A DNA stretch of 64,000 bases from Isoetes taiwanensis (Eukaryota; Streptophyta; Lycopodiopsida; Isoetales; Isoetaceae): contig JAJEKV010000008.1 in the NCBI GenBank assembly GCA_021234155.1, forward strand, positions 7,900,445 to 7,964,444, read 5' to 3'. The position numbers and the translations under genes were made by a program. Below are positions 10,876 to 21,912 of the stretch, piece after piece. A model generated the notes under the pieces. The model saw only the letters and a list, made by a program, of their open reading frames with translations, did no database searches and had not been told where the DNA came from. Each line of letters opens with the position of its first letter. Within the stretch, counting starts at the first letter, position 1.

Positions 10876-10884
10876 AAAATAGAA

Positions 10885-12950
10885 AATTTGTAACAAGCAT
10901 CTCAAACCCTGCGAAGTATACGGGATTGTATACAATACAATACGGGAATTATATTCCCAACCACTGCAAGAAAACCCTTCCACAATATGAAACAAATTAA
11001 GCACACTTAATGATATACGAGAATTTAACGATGGGGAAGGCACCGCCTTATGTACCTTCTTTGGGAGCCTTTTGGGAGGCAGACCCAAATACAATGGCAA
11101 TATATTTCTTAAAATGGTAAATTGAAGAGCTTTATTTCTTTCAATTTCATAAGATAAATAAAGCTCTACTCTTGTAGTTTGTTTATTTTTTAAATTGCTA
11201 GTAAATAAGTGGGTTTTGTATGTTAGATCTGCGAAGATAAATTCATGATGCCTTACATCAACATGGCATGTTGCACAACAAATTAGCAAATTTGACGATA
11301 CCGTTTCTCCATAGGCATATATTGTTGAATTTGGAAAGGAGCAATATTAGGAAAAAACACATTCAAGCTTAACTGCAAGATATATTAAGTCCTCAAATAT
11401 CCATCATGCGGCATCAAGAGGATGCATTATTTCCTCTAAACCCCTTTGGACCATCGACAATGTGAATTGCTTTAGCAAACCATGGGAACAGTGTAATCCA
11501 TGTAGTCAATCTTTTTATGTAGTAATAATTAAAATAAGAATCTATTCTCGGAATGGAATAAGAATTTTTAGATAGAACTAAAATAAGCATCTACTCTCAG
11601 AATAGAATAAGAGTTTCTAGATAGAATTGAAATACACAACTACTCTCAGAATAGAATATGAATTTCTAGATAGAATAAGAATTCCCAGATTTCATACCAC
11701 TACCACAGAGCCTTTTGTCCATTATTCATTCTACTGCTGCAAATGCTTGTAACTGTTATAATATTATCTGAATAATTGTGTGAATGTTCAATTCCATCAT
11801 GCATAGAGCGCATTTTATCCATTTAGAAATCAATCATTTCGAGTACTTGACCAACTCCTCTCAAGAAGCATTGTATTTATATGGTCATTATAACAAACTT
11901 AAGGCCTATGAAACAAAGAGAAACATTTTGCGAGCTATGACACATCTTAAATTTACCAGGCCATTGATATATATAAGCACGTGAGCATGCACTGCATTGA
12001 ATCCTGGCCGATTGAAAATTTCAGGATCAAAGGGTCAAAAGCAGATGATTTGGCTCCCTGATTTGCATCGACCTGGCATGTCCCATCTTTGGTTATAGGA
12101 ATTAAAATTCAATGGTGAAAGAATCCACAGATGTGGTTCGAGTAACATTTATGCAGACCAGATATATACGTCCATTATAAGTACTTACAGCAAAGATGTA
12201 TTGTCTGCAACACCTTCACATGCTTCTCGGAAATCTATCGCACTAAAATTAGCTCCCAACACGAAAGACGAAATTAACATCATTAATCTGCTCATATTAG
12301 CAGGATAATCTCATTCTAGAATAAAAATGGACATTCAATGGACGGAGTACACAAAAGTGTGAAATTGAAGAACACATGTTTGTTCCGAAAATCTGAAGCC
12401 TTCAGACGGCTAATATCCCTGCGACTTATTGACTAATCCCGTGTACAAAGCCTCCAATGTGTAAATTTAAAATGGCAAATTAAAAATATATATGCATGTG
12501 ATTTCAGAGTTTTGTCTTCCGATCTATTCTTCCCAGTGCAAAACTCGGAAGGATTACTATACCATAAATTGGAATTATAATATAGTTAGATCCACATTAT
12601 AAAGGCAGCTAAGTGAACTCATTTTGGTATCGGAATTGTACAAATCTAAAGCAATGCCCCTCGAACAGCATTGACCAACAAATCCATTAACTGCAACAAC
12701 AACTTTTGGAAAATGAAAGTTGAAGTACAAATATCACAGTTAAAATGTATTCTGCATCAAATATCACAGTTTTTGAAGTACAAGGAAATGCGAGTATAGA
12801 AGTACACAGTTTTTTAACTCAAGGAAATTAAATGTCTTAAATCATTACAGCCTTAAAATGACATCAAATTTTGTCAATGAGACGGTCAATGGAGGCACCA
12901 ATGCCCTTCAGAACCAATAACTTTTCTGCTTCTGCTTGCTTCAAAGTCTC
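10885..12950. other. Intergenic stretch without recognised gene
   Basis: AT-rich sequence. A short imperfect tandem repeat (ctactctcagaatagaataa type, three units) lies at about 11535-11690. No domain or RNA gene seen. Confidence 0.45.
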
Positions 12951-12959
12951 GTTCATTTG

Positions 12960-13619
12960 TTTTCCCTATTCCAACAAGCCGCCTTCGGATAAGTGGTCAC
13001 TTAAGCTTCCAGGTAGTAAGTGGCCCGCCATGTGGAAGTGGGCGTGGAATACATTGCCTCCTCCTAAAATCCGTACCCTTCTATGGCAGATCTTGCACCG
13101 TAGCCTCAGGGTGAATGTCCGAGTACACAGGTTCAAACCTCAGGTAGCGGAAACATGCCCTCTATGTGGGAGGCGCCGAGAGACCATTGAGCACTGCTTT
13201 GTCCTATGCACAGAGGTAGGGGCAGCTTGGTCCTGGGTGAGAGCCCTCTTTGGGTCTTCACTGTGCAGTCAGAAGCTTCTCATGGGAGTCTTTCCTAGCA
13301 GTTGGTCAGTAGCCAAGCAACAGGCGTTCCATTTATGCAGAGCTTGGCTTCTGTGGTTGATTTGGAAAAGACGGAGAGCGAAGGTCTTCCAGAATGCAGT
13401 GCTTAGCCCTTTTCGGTTGGTTCCGATCTTGAGGCATAAGTTGTGGCAGGCTTACCAAGTCTCAAGCTTGTCTGGCACAGTTAAGCGGGAAATTTGGTCG
13501 ACATTCCTACAGATTGTGAATCATGATGGGCACTTCATTTCTTAGCACCACACTTATCATTGTACTTGATCACATTCTAGTGGTTTAATATATTCCTATA
13601 TTCTTCAAAAAAAAAAAAA
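12960..13619 (+). mobile_element. 5'-truncated LINE, C-terminus of ORF2 with zf-RVT domain
   Basis: The open frame 12871-13545 ends with the plant LINE zf-RVT domain: a region TLLWQILHRSLRVNVRVH, then CPLCGRRRETIEHCFVLC, then a tryptophan-rich helix (AWLLWLIWKRRRAKVF). This domain follows the reverse transcriptase in plant L1-type LINEs. The element ends in poly(A) at 13607-13619. Its reverse transcriptase and endonuclease are absent, as expected for 5' truncation during insertion. The ORF start at 12871 lies in flanking DNA. It is inserted at the 3' side of the trihelix-like gene on the other strand. Confidence 0.85.
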
Positions 13620-14591
13620 GTCTTCCATTATATGTAGCGCCGTTTCTTTTTTAGAAGAAGAAGAATTTGGAGTTTCTTTTTTGACTTGCACGTTCTCTCG
13701 TGTAACATCTTGAAGAGTTTCTTGTGCAGTGTCTCCTATCTCTGATTCATTGTCTTCCTCGATTGCACCAGCATGAACGTGTTTCCTGACATTGGCTCTT
13801 TCACCAAAATAGCTATCCATTAAATTGTAATATGGACAGCTTTCTCTTCTATCATTTCCAGAAACACTATTCCATGTGACATCAGCCTAAAACTGTCTCA
13901 ACACATACTGAAATTTTTTCCTGCAGGCTTTGGCATCTTTCTTAAAATCAGGACACGTAGCGACAACCTTTGCATGCACCTGTCCCCACAAATTCGTACC
14001 CTGCTTTGGTCTCTCAGAGAATTGTTTATTCATTTCACATCGGGCATGTAATAGAGCAACAACATGCTTCTCTTGCCATGGTTTACCTGCATCGTCATCA
14101 TCTTCACTCGATTCTATTTCCACAGTAGAGGTTTTAGGGACAGCGGGCCTCTTGGTTTTCTTCTTCGCAGCATCTTTTTTTGGCTCAATATTTCTACTCT
14201 TTCTAGTCTTACCTGCAGGAGTGAAATCTGTAGAAGGTGGAGGCGCGGATGAATGTGCAACAATAGGAGGCTGAGAAAAATCTGAGTGGGCTGCAGATCC
14301 AGGAGGTAGGAGAGAAAAGTATGCAGCAGTAGCAACAGAGTGCATCACAGGAGCAGGATATGTGGCAACACTTGTTCTAGTAGATGTGGCCTCAGCATTA
14401 TTGGAAGTGCTTTGGTGAGGATTGAAGCAAGGGATAGGAGTCCGTCTGGCAATGAATTGATGCATGGAATTTGCAAATGGTGGCTGGCTAGGCTGGGAAG
14501 TGGCACTGAATGCAGGGTACTAGGTGGCTTGTATTTGCGAAAACTGATCATCCTGAGTGCTAGGAACAACATCATACTGACTAAAATCCAT
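13606..14591 (-). pseudogene. Trihelix (Myb/SANT-like) protein gene, two in-frame stops, 3' end cut by LINE
   Basis: A single minus frame runs from the ATG at 14591 (MDFSQYDVVPSTQDD) to 13606. It is interrupted only by TAG at 14520-14522 and TAG at 13887-13889. Residues encoded around 14020-13880 form a trihelix/Myb-SANT-like DNA-binding domain (KPWQEKHVVALLHARCEM, later NLWGQVHAKV and ACRKKFQYVL). They are preceded by a basic stretch (KKDAAKKKTKRP) that may be a nuclear signal and an acidic serine block (ESSEDDDDAGK). Both stops sit where a CAG glutamine codon would be plausible. The reading frame ends in lysine codons of an adjoining LINE poly(A) tail (antisense phenylalanines), so the insertion removed the original 3' end. 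It could be a host transcription factor or an accessory DNA-binding protein of a DNA transposon. Confidence 0.68.
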
Positions 14592-14599
14592 CTGGACAA

Positions 14600-15500
14600 T
14601 GAACACAAAAGAATGCAAGACAATGACTTGATGATTCGTAATTATCATTCACCATGGAAAAATGAAAACTGACAATCATACCTATGAGAGAAATGTAGAT
14701 GCTGAAAATCACAGACGCTGATGAAGAGAAGCACGAATTGGAGCGGTGAAGAATTCTTGCCTCAAACAGTTCCCGCCAAGGCCACCACCCGGGGACTGTT
14801 CCAGATCAGCAGTCCGTTGATGATATGGCATGGTGCCCAAGCTTTGGGCACCCGCTCGGGTGCGACCAAAAAAAATCCATGTGCCCAACTCAAAGCCCCG
14901 TTTTGGGCATGTTGGTGTGATAGATGCATGTGCCCAACGTGTCCACGTGTACAATTTTAATAAGAGAGGGAAGTTTTTATTGATGGCCGGGCCCTGGTGT
15001 GATGTCGCCCTAAACCCCAAAAAAATCTTTTTTGATTTTTGGATAGTCGGACCTTTTTTTCCGGTAAACAAAAATTTCAGTACCTCTTCTTCAAGTCAAA
15101 GTGATATCATGAAGCAATCTGAGTTTCTGTTTCTTTTGCTTTCAGTCGGTTGGCTATACATGCCCATACATGTTTCAAAATTATTGAGATTAACAAGTGA
15201 CAAAGTCTGGTTAGGACTGATTTTACACCTAATTTTGGTATGCTCAATTAGCTTGCTTCGTTTGAGCCCTCTCAAGTGATTCTAAATGGGCTGTGCTAAT
15301 ATGTACTCTACAGTTTGAGGCTCTAGAGCACATCCAAAGTATTTGTATGTATGCAATGATGAATGTATATTGCTTTTATTAAAACTACATGATGGAGATT
15401 GGTAGCGCACACCTGCAAGAAAGAAACAATTGTGTGTGACACATAAATTGCTTTGTTGGAAGTTGAGTTTCCATTTTCAGATGACAACTTTGCCTTTTGC
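14600..15500. other. Intergenic stretch, 5' flank of the trihelix-like pseudogene
   Basis: No domain seen on either strand; the open frames on both strands at 14709-15071 and 14830-15279 look random. A small palindromic GC-rich patch (gcccaagctttgggc) is at 14836-14850. Confidence 0.45.
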
Positions 15501-15905
15501 TACATATTCTAAACGACGTGCACCCTGGACTACCAAGGCCGTCGAATTCGTCAATCCTACGACCTAGATCGTATGTTGAGGCCTGTTACCACCTCTCGTT
15601 TCACTTGTTGTCATTTATGATTGGAGGCGCCTATGATTTTAAAATTTGAAATACGATTTCACCTAAGGTTTTGAGGGAATATCGAACCTTTATACGGCTT
15701 TACTTGAGATTTTAGAATATCAAATATGTCGATCCTACGATCTAGATCGTATGTTGAGGCCTGTTACCACCTCTCGTTTCGCATATGTAGCATAATAACA
15801 GGGGGTTTTCTTTGTGTTTTTGTACGCTTTTCACTAAGGTTTTCCTATGATTTCGTGATGTATTCAAATGGATGTACTAATGCGTACATCTAGAGTGCAT
15901 CATTT
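15501..15905 (+). repeat. R1 repeat family, near-complete copy with TIR-like ends
   Basis: Starts tacatattctaaacgacgtg with gtgcaccctggactacc and ends gtacatctagagtgcat, so the ends are inverted relatives (TGCACYCTRGA). The interior contains the block tcgtatgttgaggcctgtta twice (15571 and 15748) and the block atttatgattggaggcgcc shared with 17166, 20500 and, inverted, 24270-24295. Non-coding, MITE-like; class unproven. Confidence 0.65.
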
Positions 15906-15935
15906 CTGAGCCATTGATTTTAGCCTTTTTTTTTC

Positions 15936-16049
15936 AATGGTCAACAACCAATGGCTCACAACAAAAGCCCTTTTTTTGTGCATGTGGTGCATAATGGTCA
16001 ACAACCAATGGCTCACAACAAAAGCCCTCTTTTTGTGTGTGTGGTGCAT
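15936..16049 (+). repeat. 57-bp tandem duplication
   Basis: Two units of 57 bp, beginning aatggtcaacaaccaatggc at 15936 and 15993, with only a few differences (run length of T, gtgcatg against gtgtgtg). No open frame of interest. A recent local duplication. Confidence 0.85.
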
Positions 16050-16685
16050 AATGGGCACATGAAGGGCTTGAAGGGCGCATGTAGTGCAGTTTCCCCGCCG
16101 GCAACACATTTCTTATCATAACTTTTGATTTAGAGCTCTGTTTGAGATGATTTTTATTGCGTTGGAAAGCTCTCTCCGAGATCTTTTTGATATTGTATGA
16201 TATGGATATGTTTGGTTAAGTTATCTATGCTAAAACATCAATTTTTCGGCCGGGTTTGGTAGGCTTTCACATCCTACCAGCTGATTAATACAGGATTGCG
16301 CTATTGGATATTGTTTTATGGCTCATTCCGAATGAAGCTTGCAAAAAATTACCATGCATTTTTAGATTTTGAGGCAGTTATTAAGCAAATTCCAAGGCTT
16401 CTAGATCCTTGTGCTAACAAGCAGAAAAGTTTCCCACTTTGGTTTCTCACCACAAGAATCCATGGAGGCCAAAGGCTGCTGTTAAATTCCAGTTGAAAAA
16501 TGTTTGTGTATAGGTGTTGCAAACTTTATGACTTTCAGAATAATGGGATCAATCTGCTCTATCTTTATGGTAATTTTTACTTATGTTCTATTTGTTTTAT
16601 TGTGATGAAATTCAAAAGCTACAGGTGATGAAAGCCTCAAATGAATTCTAGTTTTTTTCTGGTTTGAATTCTAAAATTTTTGTCA

Positions 16686-16950
16686 CACGGGGGGGGGACG
16701 TCCCTAAGGCCCCAAAGGGGCCAAAAAACTTTTTTTTACAACACAAACCATTAATATCCAACATATAAAAATTAAATCCCCCAACACATAATAACCAACA
16801 CATAACAACCATTGACATTAACAACCAACACATAACTACCATTGACATTAATTAACACAACCATTGGGTCCAACACATTTAAATTAAAATCCCCCTTAAA
16901 CCCCCTTTGGTTTGGGTGCATATTCACACGGGGGGTGACGTAGGGCAGCG
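16686..16950 (-). repeat. R2 repeat, long inverted copy with ccccccgtgtga at both ends
   Basis: Read on the minus strand it starts caccccccgtgtgaatatgc, passes tttaagggggattttaattt, contains a threefold run of the unit gtcaatggtagttatgtgtt, and ends ggggccttagggacgtcc, ccccccgtgtgac. The right-hand relative in direct orientation is 17676-17832. The motif ccccccgtgtga is present at both ends in the same orientation. Confidence 0.7.
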
Positions 16951-16959
16951 AGAGCCCTC

Positions 16960-17152
16960 GTAATTGTATTTTGCACGTACAAAATGAACACCATATAGTA
17001 TTCTGCTTGAAATCTTATAGTATTTTGCGAATTTTGTTATACAGTATAGCAAATTTTGTACTTGCATACCCCACAAACGAGGAACTTTACGTACGGTGTA
17101 GATTAAGGAATAAGGGGTGAATATGCCTATCCAACAGCTCTCGTTGTTATGT
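16960..17152 (+). repeat. Direct repeat DR, left copy (about 180 bp)
   Basis: Shares with 17505-17680 the string of blocks aatcttatagtattttgc, atacagtata, cttg.atgcataccccacaaacgagga and caacagctctcgttg. The two copies flank an R1 core at 17157-17495, which suggests that the R1 core sits inside a larger repeat or that two related elements inserted nearby. Confidence 0.7.
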
Positions 17153-17156
17153 GTTG

Positions 17157-17495
17157 CTTATAGTCATTTATGATTGGAGGCACCTATGATTTTGAAATAT
17201 GAAATACGATTTCACCTAAGGTTTTGAAGGAATATCGAACCTCTATACGTCTTTGCTTGAGATTTTAGAATATCAAATACAGGGGCTCGAACCTCTACCA
17301 AAATAACTCAATGTCCTAATAAGACTACTTTAACCAATATACCTAGTGAGCTAATGTGATTATTTTTTATCTTGAATTTATGTTTTTTTTTATAACAACC
17401 CATTCAATTGTTTAGGGATATATGGTCTATGGTTTCAGGAATTGTTATTTTTTATATCATATCAAATCCCCCTAGAACCCCGTGTTATTTTGCTA
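17157..17495 (+). repeat. R1 repeat core with tRNA-like box on the minus strand
   Basis: Contains the shared R1 blocks (atttatgattggaggcacc, gatttcacctaaggttttg, gggctcgaacctctacc, acaacccattcaattgttta, tcaaatccccctagaacccc). On the minus strand tagctcactaggtatattgg and ggtagaggttcgagcccc are spaced like polymerase III A and B boxes, so the family may carry a tRNA-derived segment. Confidence 0.62.
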
Positions 17496-17504
17496 CATAC
17501 ATGT

Positions 17505-17680
17505 ACAAAATTAATACCATTAAGTACATTCTCTCAAATCTTATAGTATTTTGCAAACCTTAATATACAGTATACAAAAACTTGTACATGCATACCCCAC
17601 AAACGAGGATCGCTATGTACGGTCCAGATCTTGGAATAAAGGGCAAATATGCCCATCCGACAGCTCTCGTTGCCCAGAGT
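17505..17680 (+). repeat. Direct repeat DR, right copy
   Basis: Right-hand partner of 16960-17152 (see there). It runs straight into the R2 copy at 17676. Confidence 0.7.
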
Positions 17681-17832
17681 AACCCCCCGTGTGAATATGC
17701 AACAAAACCAAAGGGGGTTTAAGGGGGATTTTAATTTAAATGTGTTAAATGCAATGGTTTATGTTAATAATGTTAATGGTAGTTGTGTGTTGATTGTTAT
17801 ATTAAAAAAAAATTTGGGCCCTTCGGGCCCTA
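17676..17832 (+). repeat. R2 repeat, copy in direct orientation
   Basis: Starts gtaaccccccgtgtgaatat, passes gggtttaagggggatttta and ends gggcccttcgggccct. Together with the inverted copy at 16686-16950 it brackets the whole DR-R1-DR block, making a symmetrical 1.1-kb composite. Confidence 0.75.
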
Positions 17833-18135
17833 CCTAAAGCAAACATAGGTAAACTTTATGGGTCTAAACATTAATTACCAAAAAGCACAATAACATCAAG
17901 ACAAACAAATTATTTCCATTGCATACCAAGAGCCGCCCAAATATACGCAAACACACTGTTATAAAATGGGCAAAAACAACAGTAACATCATAAGGTTTAC
18001 TGAAGGGGGCCATGGTGCCCAATATAAAGCAGTACCACTAGTTCAAGAGAATCAACTGTCAAAATAGTTTAAAATACCCCCTTCTATTGTAAACTGCACA
18101 TTGTCATGCATATGCTAGTGCATATGATAACATGT

Positions 18136-18694
18136 CAGCGTTGCGATGGCAAATTCTCCATAGATGTGTTCGAGTGAATGTCTTGGTTCACAAGATGAAC
18201 TCTAGAGTCTCAGATCGTTGCCCTCTCTGTGGCCAACGTGTTGAAACTATTGAACACTGCTTCTTTTTGTGCGATCATCTACGGTTTGCTTGGGAGTGGT
18301 TGTTCACCCTTTTCAGTGTATCTCTCACTAGCCAGGAGATCCTGCTTGCACTTTATCCCCCTGTTTGGCCTAACTTGCGTAAGCGGGCATTTCATCTTGC
18401 TTCTAGTTGGATTTTGTGGTCTATCTGGCAGAGGCGACGTTTATGTATTTTCCAAGGTGCCCACATCTCTGATCAGCAGCTTCTCCGTTGTGCTCAGCAG
18501 AAGATCACTAAAGCTTATCGTTGCTCATCTCTAGCTGATGATAAAAAAGAGATGATTTGGCAGACGTATTTACGGTGTTCTTCTTATGCATAGACGGGTG
18601 TTTTTGCCTAGTTGGGTCAGCCTATCCACTAGGGTTTTATTCCTGTCTGTGCATTGTGTATTGTGCCTTTGTTCTTGTCAATAAAAAAAAAAAA
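18136..18694 (+). mobile_element. 5'-truncated LINE (zf-RVT end) with 12-bp target duplication
   Basis: The 559-bp insert encodes only the last 150 residues of ORF2: ALRWQILHRCVRVNVLVH, CPLCGQRVETIEHCFFLC and the tryptophan-rich tail (SWILWSIWQRRRLCIF), stopping at 18593. A 3' UTR (ggttttattcctgtctgtgc) and poly(A) to 18694 follow. The twelve bases atgataacatgt occur before (18124-18135) and after (18695-18706) the insert. The frame is open to the insert edge and the 3' UTR resembles that of the nested LINE at 41469-43190, so this family was active not long ago. Confidence 0.9.
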
Positions 18695-18709
18695 ATGATA
18701 ACATGTGCA

Positions 18710-20240
18710 CAAGAAACATGATCATTTTATACAGAGGCTGCCTCTTTTTAAAAAGGCCAGACCACATTTTCTCTGGATGGAAGTGGAAATACCCATGGAA
18801 GAAAAAAGAAGATTGTCGTAGCCTTACTGGCAAAGCCAGAAAAGAAATATCAATGGTGACAAGGAACGGGCTACAGCAATGAAGGTTGAAGAAGAAACTT
18901 TAAGGAATACATACATAAAGGTGCAAGCCGAGTTGGAGAATAAAACCCATTGAAGAATAAAAAGAAACTAAAGGGGAAAGATGAGTTCACAAATGTCAAC
19001 AAAGGGGCAAGTTATAAACAGAACAGTGCCATGGACGGTTGCGACCAAAGAGGCGATTCAGGCAAGGAATTTCCAAGGAAAAGAGTTGATTGTTCCAAAA
19101 ATAGCTTGCAAGAAAGAGAGACCTGGAGTAAATCGGACCGCAGAACCCTGTCATCAGCAAAAAATCGTAGATCTTTACAAGAATCGGTCGGATTGGATAC
19201 CCTGGAACAATAAATCCCGAGGTCGGATCTAAGAAAGGAATCGGGCTGAACTTGGCAATAGGAATTCCGGAGTCTACAGATTATTCGGCCAGAGTTGCTG
19301 GAGCGGCCTATTCTTGCTTGGAAAAACCGATATGGGGCATAGCATCGCCACGAACTCCAGGCTTCAAAGGATCGGGCGGGATTTGACCAACATCAGGCCA
19401 TGGCCATGCAAAGAATGCTCCAGAAGACCACCATGGTTTGATATTGAAGAAAATAGGCCGGATAGATAATCTGAAGGCCGCTCAGGATCGAAGATCTAGC
19501 AGCAACCAAAGTGTTAACTAGTAAAGAGGGATTTGGAGCAGGCCGGAAAAGGAAAATCGAAGCCATCCGTGCAAGATTTGATTCCAAAGACAAAAATCAA
19601 TCTTCTATTATAAACGAATCCCATAGGAGAAAGAAATACAGAAAAGCAGGGATATAGGGGAATCGAGAAGGAAACAGGGCTAATAGATTAAATTGACCTT
19701 GCAACCCTGGCGTGTCCCATGCTATTATCTGATGTACTCCACCTCTGGAATCAAACAGACCTGCTAAATGGCATGCAGAGAGCAAAATATAACATCCGAA
19801 ATATTCACACCAAGTGTCGTGCTGTATAAACTTCTCAAGAATCAACCCACTACGAACGTTTCAGGCTCCTTCTCGTTGATCAAGGCACAGGTTACACAGT
19901 CCTGCCTGAATAATAATGGCTCTTCTTTTTTTTCTCTGTTCTGCTCTGTTCTGTCTAGTCCTATAACTACTGTTTCTTGCCCTTCGTCTTTCTGATGGCT
20001 GCCGGACTAATTGACCCAATACAAATACCACAACCCACTACAACCACCACGACCCAGATGCTAAAAACAACATTCCATGGCCTGGAGAAGTTTCTGGCAT
20101 CCAACACAGGCCTCAAAGGTCCCATCCCTGCGGCATTCAACTAAGACCTCGATTATGGCCCTAATCCACACAACCCTACCAGAAAAGAAGCCTCTACCAC
20201 AAGATTTGCCCCCTTTTCTAAAATCAACGGCTAACAAAAG
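18710..20240. other. Intergenic stretch without recognised gene
   Basis: Several short open frames on both strands (for example 18981-19232 plus, 19597-19845 minus), none with a recognisable domain. No repeat boundary found inside the window. Confidence 0.45.
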
Positions 20241-20241
20241 G

Positions 20242-20815
20242 GTGCACTCTAGAAATACTATTTAGTACACCTGGATGAATACGGCCACCAAATCATATGA
20301 AAACCTTAGAGAAAATGGTACAAAAACAGAAAAAAACCCCCCTGTTATAATGCTAGATATTTCTAAACGAGGTGCACCCTGGACTACCACGGTCGTCGAA
20401 TTTGTCGATACTACGACTCAAATCGTATGTTGAGGCCTGTTACCACCTCTCGACCCAGATCGTATGTTGAGGCCTGTTACCACCTCTCTTTCGCTTATAG
20501 TCATTTATGATTGGAGACACCTATGATTTTGAAATATGAAATACGATTTCACCTAAGGTTTTGAAGGAATATCGAACCTCTATACGTCTTTGCTTGAGAT
20601 TTTAGAATATCAAATATGGGGGCTCGAACCTCTACCAAAATAACTCAACGTCTAGTGAGCTAATGTGATTATTTTTTATCTTGAATTTATATTTTTTTTT
20701 ATAACAACCCATTCAATTGTTTTAGGGATATATGGTTTCAAGAATTGTTATTTTTTATATCCATATCAAATCCCCCTGGAACCCCATGTTATTTTTCTAC
20801 ATATTCCAATTATCA
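20242..20815 (+). repeat. R1 repeat family, rearranged copy
   Basis: Begins gtgcactctagaaatacta with the 2165-type end block up to 20365, then the second end gtgcaccctggactaccac, a doubled tcgtatgttgaggcctgtta block, and the core shared with 17157-17495. It lacks about 20 bases inside the tRNA-like segment. Followed by short repeats of gacatcaaagaatc (20823-20920). Confidence 0.65.
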
Positions 20816-21900
20816 ATACGAAATGAGACATCAAAGAATCTCAAATGAGACATCAAAGAATCCCGTGCCTTGTAAACATTTTCCATCAAAGAATTCCAAG
20901 TGCGACATCAAAGAATCCTGTGCCTTGTAAACATTTTCGATTATGTTGATCAAAAATTTGCCTTCAACACTATGTCAAAACATACGAAAACAAAAAATTC
21001 GCCACCATTAACTAACCTTCAAACTTGAAATTCGCCAAATGTTCTAAAGTTACCCACTTAAGAATTTTTCTTAAGGGAAACCCTGCCTGGAAGCATGAAC
21101 TGTACATCACATTGCAAGAGGAAACCAGGTTACACTGCTCTTCTGTAGGTTCTGGTTGCACGCAAGCATTTCCCTGTCTACTAACTTAGCTCATCTGTAG
21201 AACCTTAGTAGAAAGATAATTTCTACAACCAGCAAGAAACCCACCATAACTCTCTACTTCATTGCAGGTTAGACCTTTGCTTGCCCATTGTGGAACTATT
21301 TGATCTTTTTTTAAGCGGCTTCAATCTTCAATATTTTGTTGAATGTAGAAGCACCACATACAAGGGCCTAGATATATTCTTCTGCATCATAATTTCACTA
21401 AAGCTATAGATTCCTTGATCATAACTACATGTTTATGTGGCTGTGATTGCAATGTTTTCCTGCCTCAATATATTCATGTTGGCACACTTGATTTTATGCG
21501 TCTTTTAGTTGCATTCGTTGTTTCTCCATATATCTTTCACATTCATGTCTGAAACCAATCCTTGTTTTTTAAATTTGTGAAAATGATCTAAAAAATATGA
21601 GTGGTCATGGAAAACATTCAATATTCTTGAAATCCAGTTATTGTTAATGAGACTTACATTGTTGTTTGCAGGGTGAGCACTTTGGCATTGTTCTACTTAA
21701 AGGAATGCCAACAGAGAAAGCCAGTAATTGCATGCAATAGTGATGTGGTTCAAAGAAGAGCATTCTTCACGTGAAAATCTAATTTTTTTTTTATGTGAAA
21801 CAGCGCCGCAACAAGGATGTTTCTTCTAAAAAGTCTGAAAGAAGCTGAAAACATAGGGAGAGCTATCAAGGAGCATGTGCAGGACATTGAATAATGTTAT
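20816..21900. other. Intergenic stretch; short gacatcaaagaatc repeats at its start
   Basis: Four imperfect copies of gacatcaaagaatc and two of ccttgtaaacattttc lie at 20823-20940. The rest shows no gene. Confidence 0.45.
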
Positions 21901-21912
21901 ATAGTGCACTAA

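Noticed and set aside
14709-15071. 120-codon minus-strand frame upstream of the trihelix-like gene
   Set aside because: No domain, no similarity to known families, and an equally long frame on the opposite strand.
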